Below, one piece after another: positions 26,633 through 35,792 of a stretch of DNA of 64,000 nucleotides. The stretch comes from Chloroflexota bacterium. Lineage in GTDB: Bacteria; Chloroflexota; UBA11872. Numbering within the stretch: the stretch's first letter is position 1; each line of letters begins with the position of its first letter. The stretch spans positions 66,545 to 130,544 of the forward strand of contig JAPPNP010000031.1 of NCBI GenBank assembly GCA_028873795.1. Reading direction: 5' to 3'. The notes below the pieces were generated by a model that was not told the origin of the DNA, did no database searches, and saw nothing but the letters and a program-made list of their open reading frames with translations. The position numbers were made by a program, and so were the translations under genes.

Positions 26633-27846
26633 GCGCCGTCACCGCCGGGGCCATGGGGCGACCTCCACCTCCGCCGCCCATGACCGTGGGCCCCCTCGGC
26701 TGGCTGCGCCAGAACCTCTTCAGCTCGTGGGTCAACAGCCTGGTGACCGTAGTCCTGGCCGTGGTGCTGGGCTGGGCGTTGATCGGCCTCATCAGCTGGG
26801 TGATCGTCACCGCCGACTGGTTGGTCATCACCAGCCGGGTGCAGCTCTACCTGGTGGGGCTTTACCCGCAGGTGGACGCCTGGCGGCCCCAGGTCGCCGT
26901 GCTGCTGCTCAGCGCCTTGCTGGGCATCTCCTGGCGCTCGTGGGGCGGCACGGCTCGCGGCTTCGCCGTTGGCTTGAGCGCCGTGGCCCTGATCGTCGGC
27001 GTGATCCCGCACGGATTGCAGCCGCTCAACCGAGCCCTGGTGCTGGCAATCCCGGTGGCGGTCGGCGTGGGCTATTTCCTGGCGGCGGGTTTCTTCGCCG
27101 GACGCCCCAGACGCATCGTCGGCGCCGCGTTCCTGGCCGTGTTTGTCGGCTTGCTGATCATCCGTGGCATCGAAGGTGTGCCCGGCCTGGAGCCCGTCAA
27201 CACGAACGACGTCGGCGGGCTGCTGCTCAACCTGTTGCTGGCCCTCTTTGGCATCGGCGCCTCGATGCCCATCGGCATCGCGCTGGCGCTGGGACGGCAG
27301 AGCAATCTGCCGGTCGTCAAGTGGGCCTGCGTCGCGTTCATCGAAATCATCCGAGGCGTGCCGCTCATCACCCTGCTCTTCATGTCCCGCCACATCCTGC
27401 CGCTGACGTTCCCCGAAAACATCAAGATCGACACGCTCTACATCACAGGCATCACCATCATGCTCTTCAGCTCGGCCTATATGGCCGAGAACGTGCGCGG
27501 CGGCATGGCCGCGGTCGCCCCGGGTCAGACGGAGGCGGCGCGGGCGCTGGGCCTGCGCGGCTGGCAGACCACGCTGCTCATCACGCTGCCGCAGGGCCTG
27601 CGAAACATCATTCCAGCGATCGTGGGACAGTTCATCAGCCTGTTCAAAGACACCAGCCTGGTCTTCATCATCGGCATGTTGGATCTCGTCGAGATGGGTC
27701 GTGTGACGATTCAGTCGAACCTGGAATTCGTCGACAACGGCAGAGAGGTCTATCTATTCATCGCCGTCGTGTTCTGGATTTTCTGCTTCTCGATGTCGTA
27801 TGTCAGCCGGCGCATTGAACGCGCGCTTGGCGTGGGCCGTCGCTAA
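26629..27846 (+). CDS. aapM: General L-amino acid ABC transporter permease
   Basis: Second permease of the heterodimer, 405 residues, with a Pro-rich N-terminus (RPPPPPPMTVGP) before several hydrophobic helices. The conserved loop AVAPGQTEAARALGLRG and the preceding FIEIIRGVPLITLLFM are classic AapM/HisQ features. Its start overlaps the aapQ stop. The next gene encodes the ATPase. Confidence 0.92.
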   Translation: MSAVTAGAMGRPPPPPPMTVGPLGWLRQNLFSSWVNSLVTVVLAVVLGWALIGLISWVIVTADWLVITSRVQLYLVGLYPQVDAWRPQVAVLLLSALLGISWRSWGGTARGFAVGLSAVALIVGVIPHGLQPLNRALVLAIPVAVGVGYFLAAGFFAGRPRRIVGAAFLAVFVGLLIIRGIEGVPGLEPVNTNDVGGLLLNLLLALFGIGASMPIGIALALGRQSNLPVVKWACVAFIEIIRGVPLITLLFMSRHILPLTFPENIKIDTLYITGITIMLFSSAYMAENVRGGMAAVAPGQTEAARALGLRGWQTTLLITLPQGLRNIIPAIVGQFISLFKDTSLVFIIGMLDLVEMGRVTIQSNLEFVDNGREVYLFIAVVFWIFCFSMSYVSRRIERALGVGRR

Positions 27847-27870
27847 GGCGGCCCGCGTGGGAGATTGACC

Positions 27871-28683
<813 letters not shown>

Positions 28684-28818
28684 GGGACCTCTGATCGAAT
28701 CCCTTCCGCCTGCGACGAGGCCTTGGCTTACCCACCTCGTCGTTTCCGCAAAGCATACGTCCCGCATCGAGTACGGGGCGGGAATCCACCGCCGCTGCGC
28801 CTGTCCCTAGCCGTGTGT

Positions 28819-28838
28819 GGGCGGGTTTGAGACCCGCC
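28819..28838. repeat. Short palindrome GGCGGGT/ACCCGCC, copy 2
   Basis: GGCGGGT and ACCCGCC arms are separated by a short TTGAG-type loop. It is related to the element at 21047-21067. Confidence 0.5.
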
Positions 28839-28887
28839 ATTGTTCACTCTTGAACGCCCCCTGCGAGAGACTTTGGCGCAACCTCTC

Positions 28888-28922
28888 CGTCATCCCGGTG
28901 CAGGCAGTATCCAGTCCGGTCG
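28888..28922. repeat. REP-like element, diverged copy
   Basis: CGTCATCCCGGTGCAGGC followed by ATCCAGTCCGGTCGAA is a diverged version of the elements at 20981 and 35649. The inner palindrome has decayed. Confidence 0.5.
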
Positions 28923-29011
28923 AACCTGGCAAAGCCTGGCTACATGCGGTTCGCGAACCGCCCGAACCGGAATGATGCAAGCGTCTTTGAACGCGGAAAT
29001 CAGCCGCCCGC

Positions 29012-31807
29012 CTAGGGCCGCAGTCTGGCGTTGAGGTCGCCCGCATAGACTTCAAGGGCCACCTCGCCGTCCTCCGAAACGTCCACCTGCAGCAATGGGA
29101 TGAATCCCACGTGCTCGTGCGCCACGTAGCTGCCACGATCGACGGCGCGGATCAGCCGCATCACGAGCATCCAACGACCGGGACCGAGCGGATCGTCCTC
29201 GCCCAAGGCGCCAACGGACCCGTCGCCGGTGCCGGCAGCCAAGCTGCCCGTGCGTGGATCGAATCGGTAGTAGGCCTCGACGGCAGCTGGCCAGGAGGAA
29301 ATCTGACCCGGAATCCATCGCTCGGCTGCCGGCCGGCCCAACCCCGGATACAGGGGAATCCCGGCTTCCGTCGTCTCGACCACGATCCAATCCTGTCCCG
29401 ACCAGCGGTCCGGTTCCCAGTTATGCAGCGCGAGGGAGAAGTTGATCCATCCGTTTGCCTCCACGACGTCAAGCAACCGAACGGTGACGGACACCCAATC
29501 CCCGGGCGTGAACGGCATGAGCGGGGCGATCGTCCCGTCCGGCGAGTAGACCGCCACACCGTCGTTCCACCAGATCGGCTGCCGCGCCTCCGGCGGGAAC
29601 ATGGCTGGCGTGAACCAGTGCGGCACGACAACGATGTCTGGAATGTGCTCGCCGAGCGGCTCGATCCCAAAGTCCGTCCGCATGTGCATGCGGCCCGGGA
29701 ACACCTCGCCCACCAGCGTGGCATGCACGAGCGTGGACGCGGCGCGCAGGGCGAACGTCGATTGGATCGCCGGGTCCACATAGACGACCGCGGACGGCGG
29801 CACGGACCGCCGCAGCGCCTCATAGGACGCCGGCGCCGGCTCGGCCTCGAGCTCCAGAAACTCGGCCCGCACGCGATACAGGGCGTCGCCCGCGTCCTCA
29901 ACGAGGAGATCGAATAGCCGCGGGTCGCCGAGCCAGCGGCGGGCGCGATCAGGCAAACCGTCCACCCAAGGGTCAGTGGCGTGCACGTATTCGATGCCCA
30001 AGCGCTTGACGGCGGCCGGCTCGAGATAGCGAACGGCGTCCTGGTACTCGGGACCGACCTCGTAGAGCAGATGCGCCGCTTGGATGAAGCCCGATGCATT
30101 GGGCCGACCGGTGGCTGTGGAAAGGGCCGTCGGATGAGGCGAAAGGATGCGCGCCTCGATGTCCGTGTGCCTCTGGATATATTCAGCCAGACGCACGGAC
30201 GTGAAGCGTGGATACACCTCTCGGGGCCAGCCCCGCGTCGCCTCCGCCGCTCGCGCTTCGCCGGTGGCATTGGCCAACAGCACGCCCTGGGCAAGCCCCG
30301 GACCGATGGCCCGCAGGGGTGCCACAACGGTCGGCCAGGTCACGAGGCCCACGAAGACCGCGGCGGCCGCCCAGCGCCAGTGAGATTGGCTGGTCCCGAG
30401 CCGAAGACTCAGCGCGAGCAGCACCGCCAGCAGCGCAAAATTGCGCGCGTGCCCGTCGAGCCTGGTGACGTCCTGCTGCCCGATTTCGTAGTGCAGGCTG
30501 AGCCCGGCAAGGACGAAGAGGCCGGCGACAGCGGCCAGCGCCAGGCTGAATCGATCGCGCCCGGCCAGCAGGGCGGCGCCACCGGCCACAACGAGCGGCC
30601 CCAGGGCCAACAAGCCCAGCCCGCCGGATAGCGTGGTGACGGTCGCCAGCGGTTGCCGCACGCTCGTGTCGTCGACCCAGCCGAATGACAGCGCACCTGC
30701 GTCTTCCCCAAACAGGACGGCGGTGATAATGCCCCCGCCGACGGCCAAGAGCACCACCGCCAGCGCCGGACCCGCCACGGCGCGCCAGACGCCGGCCGTA
30801 ATGGGGCGTTCGCGCCGGTTCCGCAAGAGCTCGACGGCCTCGAGAAGACCCCATAGCGCCAGCACGAGGGGAGCCACGGCTTCGTCCACCAGCCCCAGAA
30901 ACCCGACCAGCAGCGCCAACGTCAGATGGTGCGCCCAACGCCGATCCTTGAGATGCGCGGACCGCTCCAGGACCACCAGCGCCAGGGCGTAGGCCAGGGG
31001 AAACGTCGGCTTCCAAACGTTTGGCGGCACCGACTCGCTCGCCCCAATCCCGTCGACGTAGACCGACCCCAGCGCGGCGCGCAGGCCGGCTTCCGGACTC
31101 CCCGCCGGGACGGGAACTTGTAGCACGCCCGGCGAGGCGAAAAGCAGCGTCTGCGCGCCGGCCGTCAGCAGCAGCGGCCCAAGCGTCGCCACCGCCAGCC
31201 ACGATCCGCGCCGCAGCAGCAGCGTTCCCACGATCAGCGCGAGACTCGTCCAGATGTAGGCGCCCAGCAGCTCCGTCACGAACGCCGGGTCGGGACCCAC
31301 CGGCGGCGTGAGCAGCGCGATCAGCAGGTCGACCCCGTAGTGATACGGCACGGCCATGCCCGGATTCCACGGCAGCTCCGGCGGGTGCGGTCCCCCGGCG
31401 CGCATCGCGGCGATGAACCCGTGATGGATATACGGATCGGGATTCGGGAGCAGCTGACGCCCGGCCAGCGCGACCCAAAGCAGCGCCAGGACTGCCACCG
31501 CGAAACCCGCCGCCACCCGGGGCTGCACGCCGATGCGCTCGCGCCGGCGCCAGGCAATTCCGGCGCCGAGCCCCAGCACGACCGCCCAGGCCACCAGCGC
31601 CCCGGCCAGTCCGGGCAAGAGGTAAATGACGAAGTTGGTGATCAGACCCCACAGGGCGAGGCCGACCACCAGGCTCTGCGCCAGCGCCACCAGGTCGTCA
31701 GTTTGCCCGAGCGTCACCCGCACGACGAGAAACCCGACGGCGGCCAGCACCACGAGCTCGGCTGCCAGCAGCAGCAATCCTGGTACTACCCCGGGATCAA
31801 TGAGCAT
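29012..31807 (-). CDS. Large polytopic membrane protein with C-terminal soluble domain, unknown function
   Basis: Protein of 931 residues. The first 530 or so residues contain about a dozen hydrophobic helices. Between early helices is a loop with PNPDPYIHHGFIAAMRAGG and YHYGVDLLIALL, rich in Asp/His/Tyr as in GT-C type membrane glycosyltransferases. The C-terminal 390 residues are soluble, with Trp- and Pro-rich beta-like segments. I cannot place the family. A GT-C-like membrane glycosyltransferase or a surface-polymer protein are possibilities only. ATG 31807 lies 27 bases downstream of tRNA-Thr on the same strand, so read-through is possible. Confidence 0.8.
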   Translation of the reverse strand: MLIDPGVVPGLLLLAAELVVLAAVGFLVVRVTLGQTDDLVALAQSLVVGLALWGLITNFVIYLLPGLAGALVAWAVVLGLGAGIAWRRRERIGVQPRVAAGFAVAVLALLWVALAGRQLLPNPDPYIHHGFIAAMRAGGPHPPELPWNPGMAVPYHYGVDLLIALLTPPVGPDPAFVTELLGAYIWTSLALIVGTLLLRRGSWLAVATLGPLLLTAGAQTLLFASPGVLQVPVPAGSPEAGLRAALGSVYVDGIGASESVPPNVWKPTFPLAYALALVVLERSAHLKDRRWAHHLTLALLVGFLGLVDEAVAPLVLALWGLLEAVELLRNRRERPITAGVWRAVAGPALAVVLLAVGGGIITAVLFGEDAGALSFGWVDDTSVRQPLATVTTLSGGLGLLALGPLVVAGGAALLAGRDRFSLALAAVAGLFVLAGLSLHYEIGQQDVTRLDGHARNFALLAVLLALSLRLGTSQSHWRWAAAAVFVGLVTWPTVVAPLRAIGPGLAQGVLLANATGEARAAEATRGWPREVYPRFTSVRLAEYIQRHTDIEARILSPHPTALSTATGRPNASGFIQAAHLLYEVGPEYQDAVRYLEPAAVKRLGIEYVHATDPWVDGLPDRARRWLGDPRLFDLLVEDAGDALYRVRAEFLELEAEPAPASYEALRRSVPPSAVVYVDPAIQSTFALRAASTLVHATLVGEVFPGRMHMRTDFGIEPLGEHIPDIVVVPHWFTPAMFPPEARQPIWWNDGVAVYSPDGTIAPLMPFTPGDWVSVTVRLLDVVEANGWINFSLALHNWEPDRWSGQDWIVVETTEAGIPLYPGLGRPAAERWIPGQISSWPAAVEAYYRFDPRTGSLAAGTGDGSVGALGEDDPLGPGRWMLVMRLIRAVDRGSYVAHEHVGFIPLLQVDVSEDGEVALEVYAGDLNARLRP

Positions 31808-31834
31808 GGCGATCCGGTCGGCACCTTGGCATCG

Positions 31835-31910
31835 TGGAGCCCAGGGTGGGACTCGAACCCACGACCTGCGGTTTACAAAACCGCCGCTCTGCCGATTGAG
31901 CTACCTGGGC
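31835..31910 (-). tRNA. trnT: tRNA-Thr(TGT)
   Basis: Complete cloverleaf on the minus strand: acceptor GCCCAGG pairs with CCTGGGC, D-arm TAGCTCAATCGGCAGAGC, anticodon stem GCGGT/ACCGC with loop TTTGTAA (anticodon TGT), and T-arm with GGGTTCGAGTCCC. The discriminator is T and a CCA end is encoded at 31835-31837. Confidence 0.96.
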
Positions 31911-32037
31911 GAGCCGCTGATCTCCGGGGCTGGGCGCCCAAGAGGCCGGGTCACGGTTGCCAACGATCAGCATAAACGAGACTCCGGCGTCGATTGCGGC
32001 TGGCCACGAAGCGCCCGCAGCCCCTCATCACCCGCGG

Positions 32038-33480
32038 TCACGACCAAATCGAGCGCATCTGCCAGACATCAATCGAGCGCACCGTGGCGCCCACTTCCGC
32101 CAACAGCGCCACGCCGCGGCTGCCTCGACGCGCGGGGTAGATCCGCTGGGTGAGGCACTGCCGTCCGTTGGCGAACACCTCGACGATCGAGCGGTCAATG
32201 AAGACTCGCAGGTCCAGCGCCTCATCCTCGTCCAAGTCGAGTGGCGCATGCTGGACATCACGCCCGACGACTTCCGGGGCGGTGCTCGAAGCCCCCGGAT
32301 CGAGGGAGAGCCGGCGCTCGGTTCGCGAATAGACGATCCGAGTCTCCTCCGCCGCGTCCGGCGAACGGCCCACGGTAATGCCGATGTCGCCCTCCGTCTC
32401 GCGCTCAAAGGCCACTGCCACCTCGGCGCAGGATGCCTCAACGCCGGGCAACGGCACCGGTGCTCCCCCTGGCACATGCAAGCCGTCGAACCGCTCATGG
32501 ACGCCCCGCAGCACCCGTAGTTCAGGCGCCGGCTCGATTCGCAGCAGTCCGTCGCCGCCAAGCGACAGCACCCGAGGCAGACACATCACGCCCGACCAGC
32601 CCGAAGCTCGTTGGGCGGCCTCGCTGCGTCCCTCCGTGACCCAGCCAAACATGATGCGACGGTCGGCGTCGTCGCGAAGCGTGAGGCCGGCGCACAGCGT
32701 GCCGCTCTCGAGCGAGAAGCCGGCGAAGTTCATTCGACCGTGGTGTTCCGGAACGAATCGCTCGCCGTCCATCTCGCCCACGTAGTACTGCACGCCGCGT
32801 TCGTGGCTGGCGAATAGCAGTACGTGCGCCTTGCCCAATCTGAATAGGTCCGGCACCGCGCAATCGCTCTCGCCGCCCGGCTCATAGAGCAACCCGCGGT
32901 ATTCCCAGCGCACAAAGTCCTGGGAACGGAACAGAAACGCCGTATCGCCGGCGCCTTCAATCTTGCCTCCGCAGACCAGATACCAGGTGTCCCCGTCGCG
33001 CCAGGCGCACGGATCCCAGGCACGCCAGCCGGCTTGCGGATCGGTCGGATGCGGGATCAGCGGATTGGACGGATGCCGCGACCACGCGCGCAGGCCATCA
33101 TCGGCGCTCGTGGCCACGCAAATGCCATCGGGATTTCCGTAGTACACCAGCGTCGGCGCTCCGTCGAGATCGATCGCGCCGCCGCTATAGCAACCGCTGC
33201 GATCAGGCCCGCCGGCCATCGGTGCGAGCGCGATGGGCAGGTCCCGCCAATGGACCAAGTCAGTACTGACCGCATGAGCCCAGTGCATCCGCCGCGGGTT
33301 GTCATAGGCCTCGTCGGGGTTGTGCTGGTAGAAGAGGTGATACGCGCCGTTCCAATGGATCGTCCCGTTCGGATCCCCCAAAAAGTTCGCCGGGGCGGTG
33401 AAGTGATAGGCGGGCCGGTAGGGATCGCTCGCGATGCGCCGGCGGTCGTCCTCGGCACGCACGGTCGGCGCCCCGCTCAC
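32038..33480 (-). CDS. Glycoside hydrolase family 32 (beta-fructosidase-like), second gene
   Basis: GH32 protein of 480 residues, not closely related to the one at 11212. The nucleophile motif reads LGDPNG (D36 kept, the usual Asn before it replaced by Gly). The stabiliser motif is WDP (D156) rather than RDP. The acid/base region reads ESDCAVPDLF around residues 204-213, an expanded form of the usual ECPDLF. The C-terminal sandwich has VFIDRSIVEVFANG. No signal peptide is seen. GTG 33480 starts 10 bases after the phytanoyl-CoA dioxygenase-like gene, so the two are probably co-transcribed. Substrate specificity is uncertain given the altered motifs. Confidence 0.88.
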   Translation of the reverse strand: MSGAPTVRAEDDRRRIASDPYRPAYHFTAPANFLGDPNGTIHWNGAYHLFYQHNPDEAYDNPRRMHWAHAVSTDLVHWRDLPIALAPMAGGPDRSGCYSGGAIDLDGAPTLVYYGNPDGICVATSADDGLRAWSRHPSNPLIPHPTDPQAGWRAWDPCAWRDGDTWYLVCGGKIEGAGDTAFLFRSQDFVRWEYRGLLYEPGGESDCAVPDLFRLGKAHVLLFASHERGVQYYVGEMDGERFVPEHHGRMNFAGFSLESGTLCAGLTLRDDADRRIMFGWVTEGRSEAAQRASGWSGVMCLPRVLSLGGDGLLRIEPAPELRVLRGVHERFDGLHVPGGAPVPLPGVEASCAEVAVAFERETEGDIGITVGRSPDAAEETRIVYSRTERRLSLDPGASSTAPEVVGRDVQHAPLDLDEDEALDLRVFIDRSIVEVFANGRQCLTQRIYPARRGSRGVALLAEVGATVRSIDVWQMRSIWS

Positions 33481-33490
33481 GCTCGACTAC

Positions 33491-34285
33491 CTAGCTGGCC
33501 GTGGCCGCCTCGGCCCATCCCGAAACCAGCGGAAATGCTCTGTCGGGTAGTCCGTCGCCGGGGTCCAGTCCCAGGCCGTCGATCACCGGGTGCGGCAGGT
33601 GCGGGTCGTATACCGCCGCTGCATCCACCATTGCGACTCGATGGGCCACGCGCCACTCGTCGGTTAGATTCGGCCCCGCCATGTGAAACGTGTAGCCGTT
33701 GTGAAACGTGCAATCGCCCGCCTGGAGCGGAATGGTGATGCGCGGCAGCCAGGCCACCTCGTCCACGTTCTGCAGCGAGCCCTTGGCAATGTCCGGCCGG
33801 TGGCCATGCGCCACCTCCTTGGGCAGGTCCTTCCAGTGCTGGCTGCCCATCGCGAAGCTCATGCAGCCCATCTCGACGGAGGTGTCCTGCAGCGCGATCC
33901 AGGCGGTGAGCGCGCCGGGCGCGTTGCCGAGCGCCCACAGCGGCATGTCCTGGTGCGGCCGGGTCGGCCCGTCGTTATGCGGCGGCTTGGCGATGATGTC
34001 GTCGTGCCACAGGCGCAGCGGCATGCCCGCCAGCCGCTCGGCGGCCGCCCCCAGCCGGGGAAGCATCGTCAGCGCACGCATGGTCTCGTTCCACTTCCAC
34101 AGCTGCACCCGCTGCTGGTTCGCGCCGTCGATGTCCAGCTCGCCCGTCGGCCCCGCCAGCAGCAGCTTCATCCCCTCCTCGCGGAAGGCGGCAGCCTCCT
34201 CGCGGCTGATGAGTCCCGGCAGCTTCACCGCCCCGTGGACGCGGTAGAAGTCCACCATCGCCTGCGTCACCTCACCGGCTGCCAT
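33491..34285 (-). CDS. Phytanoyl-CoA dioxygenase (PhyH) family oxygenase
   Basis: Fe(II)/2-oxoglutarate-dependent oxygenase of 264 residues that hydroxylates an aliphatic carbon of an unknown substrate. The facial triad is visible: H111-x-D113 in RPHQDMP and a distal His (H201) in FHMAGPN. R212 follows in DEWR and probably binds 2-oxoglutarate. ATG 34285 with GGGAGAGG upstream is preferred over an open frame starting 15 codons earlier. It lies between a sterol-methyltransferase-like gene and GH32 on the same strand. The family acts on lipids, sterol-like and small natural-product substrates, so its position beside the methyltransferase is suggestive but not proof of a shared pathway. Confidence 0.88.
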   Translation of the reverse strand: MAAGEVTQAMVDFYRVHGAVKLPGLISREEAAAFREEGMKLLLAGPTGELDIDGANQQRVQLWKWNETMRALTMLPRLGAAAERLAGMPLRLWHDDIIAKPPHNDGPTRPHQDMPLWALGNAPGALTAWIALQDTSVEMGCMSFAMGSQHWKDLPKEVAHGHRPDIAKGSLQNVDEVAWLPRITIPLQAGDCTFHNGYTFHMAGPNLTDEWRVAHRVAMVDAAAVYDPHLPHPVIDGLGLDPGDGLPDRAFPLVSGWAEAATAS

Positions 34286-34413
34286 CGCGCCTCTCCCTCG
34301 CCACCCGCGGCGCGTAGCAGCGTCGCACACTCACGCGTCGGGAATGAGCCACCCCGAATTCCGGATCGACGCCCCTGCCGCCAAATGCCGGAAGCCGCCA
34401 AGTCCGGCGAGAC

Positions 34414-35433
34414 CTATCCAGGCTTCCGGGCGTGGACCAGGTACATCGGGGTGAAGATGCCCAGCCGGCCCGCTTCGACCATGGCTGTCGCGCACAGATT
34501 CAGCATCTCCGCTACGCGAGCCGCCCCTTTCGGCGCAATCCGGAGCGTCTCGAGCGCTCGCACCGAGTTTTGGGTGACCCAGCGCCCGATCCTGGAACTG
34601 CGAAAGGCGGCCAGAAAAATCCCCGAGCCGACCAATGGCTCGAACCAAGGGATCGACGGACCGGTTTGCTGGGTGAGATCCCGCGTTTCCAAGACCTCGA
34701 ACCCCACCGATCGAAGCGCGTTATCAACGGTTGGCATGTCGTCGATGATGAGCAGCCCGCCTCCCAGCTGCAAGTCAGCCTTGATCCGGACGTGCTGTGG
34801 GTTCTGGGCATCGAATCGATCGGTCATGCAGTACTCGTAGGCGGCAAATCGGGCGCCCGGCTTCAGCAGGCGAAACACCTCGCGGTAAACGCTCACCTTG
34901 TCCGGGGCGCAGCACGTGGCTTCGATGGAGTAAGCCGCGTCGAACGACGCGTCCGGAGCATCCACGTTCAGGAAGTCGCCGTGCAGAAACTCGGCCAGAT
35001 GCGATAGCTCGGCCTCGTCCGTCAGCTTCCGGGCGCGCTCCAGTTGGTAAGCATTGCTGTTGACACCGACGATCTTCGCGCCGGTAAAGCGAGCGATCTC
35101 GATGAGCGGCCCGCCAACGCCGCACCCGAGATCGGCGACGACCATTCCTGGCGTCAGCCCGAGCTTGTGCGCCAATAAGTGCTCGTGGCGCGCGAGCGAA
35201 GCCTTGAAGCTCTCGCCGGGCACGCGCGGGGCAAAGTGAAACGACCGGCCCCAGCCAAACTCAAAGAATTCCGTGACCACGTCGTAGTAGAGATTGTTGA
35301 CCGTGGCGGCGTCGCTTATTTGCGCTACATCGTGCTGGTCACGCTCGAAGCGACGTTCGTATTCGCTGACCGTCGACGCGACACCCGAAGCGCCTTGATT
35401 GTCCTTGAGTGATTTGGAGAGCTTGACTGCCAT
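34414..35433 (-). CDS. Sterol C-24 methyltransferase homologue (SMT/Erg6-like)
   Basis: SAM-dependent methyltransferase of 339 residues that matches eukaryotic sterol 24-C-methyltransferase from end to end. Residues 56-70 read FFEFGWGRSFHFAPR, the sterol-binding signature. DLGCGVGGP (101-109) is the SAM loop, and YSIEATCCAP (168-177) matches the SMT motif with IEAT. The C-terminal part keeps the SMT_C features APKGAARV and GIFTPMYLVHARKP. The start is taken at ATG 35433 (an upstream frame exists to 35496); the ribosome site is weak. The known family methylates C-24 of the sterol side chain. No oxidosqualene cyclase or squalene epoxidase is in the window, so substrates may be imported. Remodelling of host or dietary sterols is an inference. 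Confidence 0.9.
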   Translation of the reverse strand: MAVKLSKSLKDNQGASGVASTVSEYERRFERDQHDVAQISDAATVNNLYYDVVTEFFEFGWGRSFHFAPRVPGESFKASLARHEHLLAHKLGLTPGMVVADLGCGVGGPLIEIARFTGAKIVGVNSNAYQLERARKLTDEAELSHLAEFLHGDFLNVDAPDASFDAAYSIEATCCAPDKVSVYREVFRLLKPGARFAAYEYCMTDRFDAQNPQHVRIKADLQLGGGLLIIDDMPTVDNALRSVGFEVLETRDLTQQTGPSIPWFEPLVGSGIFLAAFRSSRIGRWVTQNSVRALETLRIAPKGAARVAEMLNLCATAMVEAGRLGIFTPMYLVHARKPG

Positions 35434-35792
35434 CAAAACGTCCCGGCCCGGCCATCGCCGGATTCGAGCCGAATCACCGTAGGAGCGGGCCGGCACAGCG
35501 TCAACCGCTTGTCGTCATTCAGCACTCACGCATTCATCGCGAAATTCCGCGACTGTCGAAGACCTCCCGGACGCCTTCTCGACCATTGCTTCTCCTCATG
35601 TCGAGATCCGCACGCCTCACCCTCAAAGAGATCCCTGCGTAGCCCCTCCGTCATTCCGGCGGAGGCCGGAATCCAGTTCGGTCGAATCTGCCGACGCGCC
35701 GGCGGCGTGCAGGGCGTGGTCGCCAGCCTTCACGCGCTCATGTGGTTCCATGGCGGGTGCGCCGGTGGGCGCATGCGCGAGAAGGTGACGCT
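35434..35792. other. Divergent intergenic region with a REP-like element
   Basis: About 360 bases between the methyltransferase gene (leftward) and a TPP enzyme gene (rightward). It holds a well-preserved palindromic element at 35649-35686 and no credible gene. Both promoters should lie here, but no convincing hexamer pair was found. Confidence 0.6.
35649..35686. repeat. REP-like palindrome, ATTCCGGC/GCCGGAAT family, copy 2
   Basis: Carries the same perfect eight-base arms and GGAG loop as the copy at 20981, followed by CCAGTTCGGTC. The two copies differ at one base over about 35. Confidence 0.75.

Larger units (their letters stand above)
28684..29011. other. Intergenic region with REP-like elements between convergent genes
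   Basis: About 330 bases between aapP and the convergent large membrane protein gene. It holds two short palindromic elements (28819-28838 and 28888-28922) and no credible gene. Confidence 0.65.
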
